Source: Frankiales bacterium (GTDB lineage: Bacteria; Actinomycetota; Actinomycetes; Mycobacteriales; Jatrophihabitantaceae). From it: a stretch of DNA of 5,774 nucleotides. The DNA is taken from NCBI GenBank assembly GCA_025963265.1, contig JAOPUY010000112.1:1-5774 (forward strand), in the 5' to 3' direction. Under the pieces are notes generated by a model. It did not search any database. It saw only the letters and a list, made by a program, of their open reading frames with translations, and was not told where the DNA came from. Below, in pieces: positions 1-5,635 of this stretch. Position numbers and translations under genes: made by a program. Every line of letters starts with the position of its first letter. Within the stretch, counting starts at the first letter, position 1.

Positions 1-519
1 GAGCTGGCCCCGGCCGGCGTTGCTGATGCCGATCCGCTGGATCTTGCCCTCGTCCCGCAGCTGCGCCAGCGCGCCCATGGACTCGACCAGCGGCACCTTC
101 GGGTCCACGGCGTGCAGCAGATACAGCCCCACCGACTCCACGCCGAGCGCGCGCAGGCTGGTCTCGCAGGACCAGCGCAGGTTGGCCGGGCTGGCGTCCT
201 GGATGAAGGACTCCTCGTCCGAGCGGAGGTTTCCGCCTTTGGCCACCACCAGAACCTCCTCCCTCGGTCCGGCCCACGAGGCCAGCGCCCGGGCCACGAG
301 CGCCTCGCAGTAGCCCAGCTCGGCCGCGCTCGACCCGTAATTGATCGCGGTGTCGATCAAGCGGACGCCGCCGTCGAGAGCCGCGTGGATGGTCCGGACG
401 GCCTCGGCCTCGCTCGGACGGCCCTCCATCCCGAGCAACATCGCGCCGAAACCGATCGGCGGGGTCTGGAGGTCGGCGATCTGACGCGGTGGGTAGGAGT
501 TCGGGGTGGTCGTCGGCAT
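1..519 (-). CDS. Aldo/keto reductase, N-terminal part (3' end beyond left edge)
   Basis: Translating the minus strand from the ATG at 519-517 gives 173 codons open to base 1, so the C-terminal half lies outside the window. Aldo/keto reductases are soluble NAD(P)H-dependent TIM-barrel enzymes that reduce aldehydes and ketones. The visible part carries the family signatures in order: an early beta-strand PPIGFGAMLLG (residues 20-30), DTAINYG (56-62) with presumed catalytic Asp56 and Tyr61, VVAKGG (91-96) with Lys94, and LYLLHAVDP (132-140) with His136, followed by GKIQRIGISNAG (158-169). All four residues of the usual D-Y-K-H catalytic set are present, so the visible part looks functional. No strong Shine-Dalgarno sequence precedes the start, and the alternative ATG at residue 27 would cut into the first barrel strand, so 519 is preferred. 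It diverges from the acyl-CoA dehydrogenase gene across 98 bp. The substrate cannot be told from sequence. Confidence 0.9.
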   Translation of the reverse strand, partial: MPTTTPNSYPPRQIADLQTPPIGFGAMLLGMEGRPSEAEAVRTIHAALDGGVRLIDTAINYGSSAAELGYCEALVARALASWAGPREEVLVVAKGGNLRSDEESFIQDASPANLRWSCETSLRALGVESVGLYLLHAVDPKVPLVESMGALAQLRDEGKIQRIGISNAGRGQL

Positions 520-520
520 G

Positions 521-550
521 TTGTCAGAGTGGACCGCCGGGTGTTATGAA
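521..550 (+). promoter_or_regulatory. Candidate sigma-70-type promoter for the acyl-CoA dehydrogenase gene
   Basis: TTGTCA (521-526, five of six to the -35 consensus) and TATGAA (545-550, four of six to the -10 consensus) are separated by 18 bp. Transcription would start near 557 and leave a leader of about 60 nt. The -35 element directly abuts the start codon of the divergent aldo/keto reductase, so the two genes would share regulatory DNA. Read by eye only; actinobacterial promoters are loose, so this is tentative. Confidence 0.3.
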
Positions 551-561
551 CGCAACGCACC

Positions 562-578
562 CCGCCGCGCGCCGGCGG
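562..578. repeat. 6-bp inverted repeat in the 520-617 divergent region
   Basis: CCGCCG (562-567) and CGGCGG (573-578) form a perfect dyad around a CGCGC spacer. It lies between the candidate -10 box at 545-550 and the Shine-Dalgarno sequence at 602-607, about 40 nt before the dehydrogenase start. It could be an operator or a leader hairpin, or a chance result of high GC content. No specific regulator motif is recognised. Confidence 0.3.
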
Positions 579-617
579 CGCATGATGTAACTCCACATAC
601 CGGAAGGTCACCCTCCT

Positions 618-2771
618 ATGCCTCTTGCCATCACCGACGACCATCGCGCCCTCGGCGACGTCGTCCGCGCGTTCTCCGCGGCCAACAACCTGCGGGCCAG
701 CGCCCGCGCGGCGTTGGACGACAACGGGGACGGCACGGCCCTGTCCGAGCTGTGGGGCAAGCTGGCCGCGCAGGGCTGGCTCGGCCTGCACATCCCCGAG
801 GAGTACGGCGGCTCCGGCTACAGCCTGGCCGAGACGGCGGTGGTGGCCGACGAGCTCGGCTACTCGCTGTCACCGGCGCCGTTCCTGCCCTCGGTCACCG
901 TCTCGGCCGCCCTCGTCGCGGCCGGTAGCGACGCCCAGCGCAAGAGTTACCTCGAAGGCCTGGCGGACGGCTCGCTGATCGCCGGCATCGCCCTCACCGG
1001 CTCGGTCACCCGTTCGGCCGCCGGCACACTCAGCGGCGAGGCGGTCGGCCTGCTGGGCGGCCCCAACGCGACGTTGCTGCTGGTCAAGATCGGCGAGGAC
1101 CTGGCGATCCTCGAGCGCAGTCAGGCCGGCATCGTGCTCAGCGAGGGCGCGCCGTTGGATCCGGCGTTGGCCACCGGCGCGGTCACGCTCACCGACGTGG
1201 CCGTGTCCGACGAGCTGATCGTGACTGGCGGCGCCGCCGCCGCGCTCCGAGCGCTGCGCGCGCTCGCCGCGGCCGAGGCCGCCGGCGGCGCCCGGGCGAG
1301 TCTGGACATGGCGCTGGAGTACGCCAAGGTGCGCGAGCAGTTCGGTCAGATCATCGGCGCGTTTCAGGCGGTCAAGCACCACCTGAGCGACATGCTCATC
1401 AAGACTGAGCTGGCCACTGCCGTCGCCTGGGACGCCGCCCGCGCGGCCGACGGCGAGCAGGGCGAGCTGGCCGCGGCCGCCGCCGCGGCCGAGGCGTTCG
1501 AGGACTACCAGTGGAACGCGCAGAAGAACATCCAGCTGCTGGGCGGCATCGGCTTCACCTGGGAGCACGACGCCCACCTGTTCCTGCGCCGCGCGGTGAG
1601 CCTGCGCAACCTGCTAGCCGGCGCCGGCAGCGCTGAAGAGGACCTCTACGCGCTGGCCGCGGCCGGGGTGCGCCGGTCCTATGGCGTGGATCTGCCGCCC
1701 GAGGCCGAGGCCTACCGGGTGCCGGCCCGTGAGCTGTTGGCGACCTACCAGGCGACCCCCGAAGCCGACCGCCGCCGGCTGCTGGCCGACAGCGGCTACC
1801 TGGTCCCACACTGGCCGGCCCCGTTCGGCCGCGGCGCCGGGCCGGTCGAGCAGCTGGTCATCGAGGAGGAACTCGCCGCGGTGGACCACCCGGACCTCGG
1901 GATCACCGGCTGGGTGCTGCTCACCCTGACCCAGACCGGCACGCCCGAGCAGGTCGAGCGTTGGGTGCCGCCAACCCTGGCTGGCGAGCACATCTGGTGC
2001 CAGCTGTTCAGCGAGCCCGGCGCGGGCTCAGACGCGGCGGCGGTGCGGACCCGCGGCGAGAAGGTCGAGGGCGGGTGGAAGATCAACGGCCAGAAGGTGT
2101 GGACGTCCGGAGCGCACAAGTGCAGTCGCGGGCTGGCGACCATCCGAACCGACTTCGACGCCCCTAAGCACAAGGGCATCACCACCGTCGTGATCGACAT
2201 GCACGCCCCCGGAGTCGAGATCCGACCACTGCGCCAGATCAGCGGCGGGGCGGAGTTCAACGAGGTGTTCTTCGACGACGTCTTCGTCCCCGACGCCGAC
2301 GTGGTCGGGGAAGTCAACGACGGCTGGCGGGTCGCCCGCACCACGCTCGGAAACGAGCGGGTCAGCATCGGCGGCGGCCTACCTGGCCGGTTCACCGCGA
2401 GCAAGTTGCTGCCGTTGATCGCGAAATACGCGCCCGAGGACGAGGCCGTGCGATTGGCCGCGGCCCGGCTGATCGCCGAGGAGCAGGCGCTGGGACTGGT
2501 GAATCTGCGGCAGGTGGCCCGCGCGGTCGCGGGCTCCGGCCCCGGGCCCGAGGGCAACGTCACCAAGCTGGCCGGCGCCGAGCACACCCAACGGCTGTCC
2601 GAGCTGGCCATCCAGGTCGTCGGCGTGGCCGTGCTGTCCGGAGCCGAGCCGGAGATCGCCCGGAACTACCTGGGCGGCCGGTCCTCGACCATCGCCGGCG
2701 GGACCTCGGAGATCACCCGCAACGTGATCGCCGAGCGGATCCTGGGCCTGCCTCGGCAGCCCGCGAAGTAG
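618..2771 (+). CDS. Fused tandem acyl-CoA dehydrogenase (FadE34/FadE6-like, two ACAD modules)
   Basis: This 717-residue protein holds two acyl-CoA dehydrogenase modules, twice the usual 380-400. The family uses FAD to introduce an alpha,beta double bond into acyl-CoA thioesters in fatty-acid or steroid side-chain breakdown. Module 1 (about 1-350) has the N-terminal helical motif IPEEYGG (59-65) and a strong C-terminal helical domain, REQFGQIIGAFQAVKHH (239-255) and LLGGIGFTWEHDAH (307-320). Its middle domain (about 120-210) lacks the flavin-binding FSEPGAGSD signature. Module 2 (about 358-717) has YLVPHWPAPFG (394-404), EQLVIEEELA (411-420), FSEPGAGSD (464-472), INGQKVWTSGA (489-499) and IAGGTSEI (692-699), but no R-x-QFG motif. 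The two halves therefore look complementary, as in mycobacterial FadE34 and the FadE26/FadE27 pair, where a hetero-association builds the site. The usual 'YEGT' catalytic Glu is absent at both equivalent places. Shine-Dalgarno GGAAGG (602-607) lies 10 nt before the ATG. Substrate is unknown. Confidence 0.92.
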   Translation: MPLAITDDHRALGDVVRAFSAANNLRASARAALDDNGDGTALSELWGKLAAQGWLGLHIPEEYGGSGYSLAETAVVADELGYSLSPAPFLPSVTVSAALVAAGSDAQRKSYLEGLADGSLIAGIALTGSVTRSAAGTLSGEAVGLLGGPNATLLLVKIGEDLAILERSQAGIVLSEGAPLDPALATGAVTLTDVAVSDELIVTGGAAAALRALRALAAAEAAGGARASLDMALEYAKVREQFGQIIGAFQAVKHHLSDMLIKTELATAVAWDAARAADGEQGELAAAAAAAEAFEDYQWNAQKNIQLLGGIGFTWEHDAHLFLRRAVSLRNLLAGAGSAEEDLYALAAAGVRRSYGVDLPPEAEAYRVPARELLATYQATPEADRRRLLADSGYLVPHWPAPFGRGAGPVEQLVIEEELAAVDHPDLGITGWVLLTLTQTGTPEQVERWVPPTLAGEHIWCQLFSEPGAGSDAAAVRTRGEKVEGGWKINGQKVWTSGAHKCSRGLATIRTDFDAPKHKGITTVVIDMHAPGVEIRPLRQISGGAEFNEVFFDDVFVPDADVVGEVNDGWRVARTTLGNERVSIGGGLPGRFTASKLLPLIAKYAPEDEAVRLAAARLIAEEQALGLVNLRQVARAVAGSGPGPEGNVTKLAGAEHTQRLSELAIQVVGVAVLSGAEPEIARNYLGGRSSTIAGGTSEITRNVIAERILGLPRQPAK

Positions 2772-2785
2772 GCCGGCCTTTCACA

Positions 2786-2830
2786 CGCCGAAGCGGCCCC
2801 GTCCTCGATCAGGGCGGGGCCGCTTTGGCG
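2786..2830. terminator. Strong hairpin between convergent genes, probable bidirectional terminator
   Basis: Bases 2786-2805 pair with 2811-2830 around a five-base loop (2806-2810). The core AAGCGGCCCCG (2791-2801) is perfectly complementary to 2815-2825, flanked by CGCC/GGCG outside and CCT/AGG inside. The two non-Watson-Crick positions (2790/2826 and 2802/2814) are G-U or U-G in a plus-strand transcript but C-A or A-C in a minus-strand one, so the hairpin is stronger for the dehydrogenase transcript. It sits 14 bp after the dehydrogenase stop and 11 bp before the msrA stop. There is no U-tract after it, which is common for terminators in GC-rich actinobacteria. Confidence 0.75.
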
Positions 2831-2841
2831 TTCAACCTCGA

Positions 2842-3363
2842 CTAGCTGCTGACGCTCTCGGTGCGCCGCGGCAGCTTCCAGTTCGGCCGCACGAAATGGC
2901 AGGTGTAGCCGTTCGGGTACTTCTCCAGGTAATCCTGGTGCTCGGGCTCGGCCTCCCAGAACGGGCCGGCCGGCGCCACCTCGGTGACGACCTTGCCCGG
3001 CCAGAGCCCTGAGGCCTCGACGTCGGCGATGGTGTCCTGGGCGATCCGCTTCTGCTCGTCGCTGGTGTAGAAGATCGCCGAGCGGTAGCTGAGTCCCAGG
3101 TCGTTGCCCTGTCGGTTCTTCGTGGTCGGGTCGTGCACCTGGAAGAAGAACTCGAGCAGGTCGCGGTAGGTGGTCTGCTCGGGATCGAAGACGATCTCGA
3201 TGGACTCCGCGTGCGTCCCGTGATTGCCGTAGGTGGCGTTCGGGACGTCGCCGCCGGTGTAGCCGACCCGGGTCGACAACACGCCGGGGCGGCGGCGGAT
3301 CAGATCCTGCATGCCCCAGAAGCATCCGCCGGCCAAAATGGCGGTCTCGGTCTTGTCGCTCAT
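2842..3363 (-). CDS. msrA: Peptide methionine-S-sulfoxide reductase MsrA
   Basis: This 173-residue cytosolic enzyme reduces the S-epimer of methionine sulfoxide, free or in proteins, and so repairs oxidative damage. The N-terminal signature AGGCFWG (11-17) supplies the catalytic Cys14. HAE (51-53) gives the acidic catalytic residue Glu53, and [14 protein letters not shown] (86-99) supplies the substrate-pocket Asp and Tyr. The 'S' before YRS, where many MsrA proteins have Gln, also occurs in the mycobacterial enzyme as I recall it. Cys155 in [11 protein letters not shown] is placed as the resolving cysteine; the two Cys are the only ones in the protein, so recycling should run through a Cys14-Cys155 disulfide reduced by thioredoxin or a similar partner. 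The length is normal. The start at 3363 has a good Shine-Dalgarno sequence, GGAAAGG (complement of 3371-3377), 7 nt upstream. No msrB is adjacent. It diverges from the small Cys4 gene and converges on the dehydrogenase gene. Confidence 0.97.
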   Translation of the reverse strand: MSDKTETAILAGGCFWGMQDLIRRRPGVLSTRVGYTGGDVPNATYGNHGTHAESIEIVFDPEQTTYRDLLEFFFQVHDPTTKNRQGNDLGLSYRSAIFYTSDEQKRIAQDTIADVEASGLWPGKVVTEVAPAGPFWEAEPEHQDYLEKYPNGYTCHFVRPNWKLPRRTESVSS

Positions 3364-3385
3364 GATTGCGCCTTTCCGTAGCGTG

Positions 3386-3395
3386 AACAGCTGTT
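3386..3395. promoter_or_regulatory. 10-bp palindrome in the msrA leader/promoter region
   Basis: AACAGCTGTT is a perfect palindrome 22 bp upstream of the msrA start codon and directly beside the inverted repeat at 3396-3428. The position suits a repressor or activator site for msrA. No known regulator consensus is recognised, so the role is inferred from symmetry and place only. Confidence 0.3.
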
Positions 3396-3428
3396 GCGAG
3401 GAGGCTGTGTCTCGATGATCCTCCTCGC
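3396..3428. repeat. 9-bp perfect inverted repeat upstream of msrA
   Basis: GCGAGGAGG (3396-3404) and CCTCCTCGC (3420-3428) are perfect inverted arms around a 15-base loop, 32-65 bp upstream of the msrA start. In an msrA transcript it would form a stable 5'-leader hairpin; as DNA it could be a long operator. It lacks a T-tract on either side, which argues against a simple terminator. The palindrome at 3386-3395 abuts it on the msrA side. Confidence 0.5.
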
Positions 3429-3486
3429 TGAGTAGAACACCACCGAGTCCTGGTTTGGTCCGCCGCCGGGCAGCGCGTGGGCTGGC

Positions 3487-3534
3487 GCTTGATCTACTGC
3501 TCGATCAGCGGCTCGATCAGCGGCCGGATCGGCG
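3487..3534. repeat. Short tandem array of 12-bp repeats in the msrA/Cys4 intergenic region
   Basis: GCTCGATCAGCG occurs twice head to tail (3499-3510 and 3511-3522). It is followed by a third copy matching at 9 of 12 positions (3523-3534, GCCGGATCGGCG) and preceded by a weaker one matching at 8 of 12 (3487-3498). All four units keep GATC at the same place. The array lies about 85 bp upstream of the small Cys4 gene and 124 bp upstream of msrA. It may be clustered protein-binding sites or a simple slippage repeat; the sequence does not decide. Confidence 0.55.
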
Positions 3535-3618
3535 CTAAACGCGCTCGTAATCTGGCCCGCGTAGCGTCGATTTCGGTCGAACAAGAGCCGTCCGTCTAGG
3601 CCAGCACCGGAGGCAATC

Positions 3619-3813
3619 ATGCCCATCGTGCCCACCGTAAAAGAGATCACCTGCCCGCGCTGCGGCACCCATCCCGCGAAGTTCATCCAGAACGACTACT
3701 ACGCCCTCGACCAGTCCGCCCCAGTCGACCAACGGCTGGAATTGGAGTGCCCACGGGGCTGCATCCCCTCCCAAAACGAGCTGCGCGCGTTCCGCTCGAT
3801 CCAGGTCGACTAG
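3619..3813 (+). CDS. Small Cys4 (zinc-ribbon-like) hypothetical protein, 64 residues
   Basis: I do not recognise a named family. The protein has two cysteine pairs, CPRC (Cys12, Cys15) and CPRGC (Cys44, Cys48), separated by 28 residues, the pattern of a small zinc ribbon or treble-clef fold. Between them lies a stretch with two tyrosines (NDYYALDQ, 25-32) and an acidic LELE run before the second pair. There is no signal peptide or membrane segment, so it should be cytosolic. A textbook Shine-Dalgarno sequence GGAGG (3609-3613) lies 5 nt before the ATG, the best ribosome site in the window, and supports this being a real gene despite its size. It diverges from msrA and precedes the DinB-fold gene on the same strand by 125 bp. 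A role in nucleic-acid or protein binding, or in metal or redox sensing, is possible, but nothing in the sequence proves any of these. Confidence 0.75.
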   Translation: MPIVPTVKEITCPRCGTHPAKFIQNDYYALDQSAPVDQRLELECPRGCIPSQNELRAFRSIQVD

Positions 3814-3894
3814 CGGTTTAGCCCGGTGGCGCCCGTTGCCGTGTACGTTCGGCGGCGGGGCGCCGATGAGTTTGCGGCTCCGTCGGCGTCTACC

Positions 3895-3911
3895 CAGTGA
3901 CCTGATCACTG
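3895..3911. promoter_or_regulatory. 17-bp dyad, candidate operator of the DinB-fold gene
   Basis: CAGTGA (3895-3900) and TCACTG (3906-3911) are perfect inverted arms around a CCTGA spacer, ending 27 bp before the start codon and 12 bp before the Shine-Dalgarno sequence. The size and position fit a binding site for a dimeric repressor such as a TetR, MarR or GntR protein. No regulator gene of that kind is visible in the window. The rest of the 125-bp gap (3814-3938) shows no clear promoter or terminator to me. Confidence 0.4.
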
Positions 3912-3938
3912 CTAGGACCCGCCGAGAGGACAAGCCGA

Positions 3939-4541
3939 ATGATCGACTTGCAGCCCGCCACCGACGCCGTGTCAACGCTCGTTCGCGGCGTGACCGATGC
4001 CCAACTGCCCGCTCGGACTCCGTGCACCGAGGCGAGCTTGGGTGACCTCATCGATCATCTGGACGGGCTGGCGATGGCCTTCGCCTTGGCCGCTCGAAAG
4101 CAGGTTCCGCCCGGCGGCAGCGTGGCGCCCTCAGCCGACGGCGCTCGCTTGGGATCGGACTGGAGATCCCGCATCCCGCCCCGTTTGAGCGAGCTGGCCC
4201 AGGCCTGGGACGACGACTCGGCCTGGACCGGGATGACTCAGGTCGGGGGTCTGGAGCTGCCGGGCGAGGCCGTCGGTCTGATCGCCCTGGATGAGATTCT
4301 CGTGCACGGCTGGGACATCGCCGTCGCCAGCGGGCAGTCGGTCCGCTTCGAATCCGAGCTGGTCGAGGCGGCCTACGAGTTCGTCCGCGACTCGGTCGCG
4401 CAGAACCCGCAAGGCACCCCGGGGATGTTCGGACCGCCCGTGCCGACCCGGCCGGACGCCCCGCTGCTCGATCAGCTGATCGGGTTGACCGGTCGGCGGC
4501 CCGACTGGCGAGCCGGATCCCGGCTGAGCGCCACGGCTTAG
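3939..4541 (+). CDS. TIGR03086-family metal-binding protein (DinB / mycothiol-dependent maleylpyruvate isomerase-like fold)
   Basis: This 200-residue soluble protein matches the actinobacterial TIGR03086 group of the DinB superfamily, a four-helix bundle that binds a divalent metal through three side chains. The pattern is complete: LGDLIDHLDGLA (34-45) gives His40, and ALDEILVHGWDIAVASG (116-132) gives Glu119 and His123, the likely ligands. The family's closing segment DQLIGLTGRRPDW (178-190) is also present, and the length is normal. Characterised relatives in the superfamily include mycothiol-dependent maleylpyruvate isomerase and bacillithiol S-transferases, so a thiol-linked reaction is plausible, but most TIGR03086 members have no known function. 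The start is set by GAGAGGA (3924-3930), 8 nt upstream. A 17-bp dyad just before it may be its operator. It converges on the sigma-factor gene with a 14-bp gap. Its C-terminus has no extra domain. Confidence 0.88.
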   Translation: MIDLQPATDAVSTLVRGVTDAQLPARTPCTEASLGDLIDHLDGLAMAFALAARKQVPPGGSVAPSADGARLGSDWRSRIPPRLSELAQAWDDDSAWTGMTQVGGLELPGEAVGLIALDEILVHGWDIAVASGQSVRFESELVEAAYEFVRDSVAQNPQGTPGMFGPPVPTRPDAPLLDQLIGLTGRRPDWRAGSRLSATA

Positions 4542-4555
4542 ACCACCCAGACCGC

Positions 4556-5545
4556 TTAGGCCGGCAGATGATCGGGCAGCCCGAAGGCCGGGAACAGCGC
4601 GGCCGCCTCCAGGAACGAATGGATCTGGCTGACTCGGCCGTCAGAGACCTCGATCACCTGCAGCGCCCACGGCGCGTGGCCACCGGCGCCGCTGGCCTCG
4701 TCCACCCGGTATTGACCGAAAGCGAGGCAGCCGTTGGCCGCGGTCGGGAGCAATCGCGAGCCGCGGCAGCCCGCGCCCGGGCCGACCATCCACGCCGCGA
4801 TGTCGGTCGCGCCCTGCAGCCACATCGCGAAGGGCGGCATGGACTGGATCGCGTCCTCGTGCAGCAGCTTCACCAAGGCCGTCATGTCGTAGCGCTCGAA
4901 GGCGTCGACGTAGCGGGTCAGCAAGTCGCGTCGGTCGGCGTCGAGCTGGGTGCGGTCAGGTCCGGTGGCCGCCGGCGGGCTCACCTCGGCCAAGGTGGCT
5001 CGGGCCCGCTGCAGCGAGCTGTTCACCGCCGCGACGCTGGTGTCCAGCAGCTCGGCGGTCTCGGCCGCCGACCACCGCAGCACCTCGCACAAGATCAACA
5101 CCGCGCGCTGGCGCGGGGGCAGGTGCTGCAATGCGGCGACGAAGGCCAGCCGGACGCTCTCCCGGGCTTCGGCGAGCTCGGCTGGGTCGGCGCCCACTGG
5201 GAACAACCGCTCGTCCGGGATAGGGGAAACCCACGAGCCCTCGGGCAGCCGGTCGGCCAGCGAGGCCACGACCGGCGCGCGCGAAGGCCCGAGCTCCATT
5301 GGAACCGCGCGCCGCTTTCGGCCGCGCAGCATGTCCAAGCAGATGTTGGTGGCGATTCGGTACAGCCAGGATCGCAGGCTCGAACGCCCGTCGAACTTCG
5401 CACCGGCCCGCCAGGCGCGAACCATCGTCTCCTGCACCGCGTCCTCGGCGTCGAAGCCGGAGCCCAGCATCCGATAGCAGAACGCGGTGAGCTCGCGGCG
5501 ATGCACTTCCAACTCCTGCGTCGCGGGCGCCGGGCTCGTCGTCAT
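4556..5545 (-). CDS. ECF sigma factor, SigG/TIGR02960-like, with C-terminal SnoaL-like domain
   Basis: This 329-residue protein is an extracytoplasmic-function sigma factor that would direct RNA polymerase to a specific promoter set. Sigma region 2 spans about 10-80, with RELTAFCYRMLG (17-28), DAEDAVQETMVRAWR (32-46) and SLRSWLYRIATNICLDMLR (56-74). Region 4 spans about 130-185, with LPPRQRAVLIL (142-152) and the helix-turn-helix WSAAETAELLDTSVAAVNSS (158-177). A SnoaL-like domain (about 205-315) follows, ending in DGRVSQIHSFL (302-312). The sigma core plus this tail, and the length, match the SigG/'SigX5' type rather than a bare ECF factor of about 180-200 residues. In related ECF groups such as ECF41 the SnoaL-like tail modulates activity in place of a separate anti-sigma factor; applying that here is inference. 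No anti-sigma gene is adjacent. AGGA (complement of 5554-5557) lies 8 nt upstream of the start. It diverges from a VOC gene across 90 bp. Confidence 0.93.
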   Translation of the reverse strand: MTTSPAPATQELEVHRRELTAFCYRMLGSGFDAEDAVQETMVRAWRAGAKFDGRSSLRSWLYRIATNICLDMLRGRKRRAVPMELGPSRAPVVASLADRLPEGSWVSPIPDERLFPVGADPAELAEARESVRLAFVAALQHLPPRQRAVLILCEVLRWSAAETAELLDTSVAAVNSSLQRARATLAEVSPPAATGPDRTQLDADRRDLLTRYVDAFERYDMTALVKLLHEDAIQSMPPFAMWLQGATDIAAWMVGPGAGCRGSRLLPTAANGCLAFGQYRVDEASGAGGHAPWALQVIEVSDGRVSQIHSFLEAAALFPAFGLPDHLPA

Positions 5546-5570
5546 CTCGCTGATCCTAACCGGCTCTGCG

Positions 5571-5600
5571 TTGTCGGAGGGGGTCGCTAGCCTCTGGGAT
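5571..5600 (+). promoter_or_regulatory. Weak candidate promoter in the sigma/VOC divergent region
   Basis: The 90-bp region 5546-5635 must hold the promoters of both flanking genes. Reading toward the VOC gene, TTGTCG (5571-5576) and TGGGAT (5595-5600) are 18 bp apart, and TAGCCT (5588-5593) is an alternative -10-like hexamer. None is strong. I see no clear dyad here and no recognisable ECF-type promoter. Confidence 0.2.
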
Positions 5601-5635
5601 CACAACCATCCGCCACATCAACCGAAGGGAATCTG

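Noticed and set aside
112..549. 145-codon plus-strand frame at the left edge
   Set aside because: Antisense to the aldo/keto reductase, whose catalytic motifs are all in place on the minus strand.
870..1577. 235-codon open frame on the minus strand inside the acyl-CoA dehydrogenase gene
   Set aside because: It lies wholly antisense to a gene with clear family motifs. Its low-complexity, R/G/A-rich protein is what a GC-rich gene gives in a shadow frame.
1796..2611. 271-codon open frame on the minus strand inside the acyl-CoA dehydrogenase gene
   Set aside because: Antisense shadow of the best-conserved part of the dehydrogenase (FSEPGAGSD region), with S/P/R-rich composition and no recognisable motif.
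2666..3325. 219-codon minus-strand frame overlapping msrA in another frame
   Set aside because: Frame-shifted shadow of msrA that also runs through the terminator hairpin into the dehydrogenase gene.
3487..3534. CRISPR-like array
   Set aside because: Units are 12 bp with no spacers and no cas genes nearby, so this is a short tandem repeat.
3360..3686. 108-codon minus-strand frame whose TGA overlaps the msrA ATG, suggesting translational coupling
   Set aside because: It starts inside the Cys4 gene on the opposite strand, has no visible ribosome site I trust, and its middle is just the translated 12-bp repeats. msrA has its own good Shine-Dalgarno sequence.
3535..3975. 146-codon minus-strand frame antisense to the Cys4 gene
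   Set aside because: R-rich composition without motifs. The plus-strand Cys4 frame has the better ribosome site and a meaningful cysteine pattern.
4568..5590. 340-codon open frame on the plus strand over the sigma-factor gene
   Set aside because: Antisense to a sigma factor with intact region 2, region 4 and SnoaL-like segments. The protein is R/G/H/Q-rich with no family pattern.
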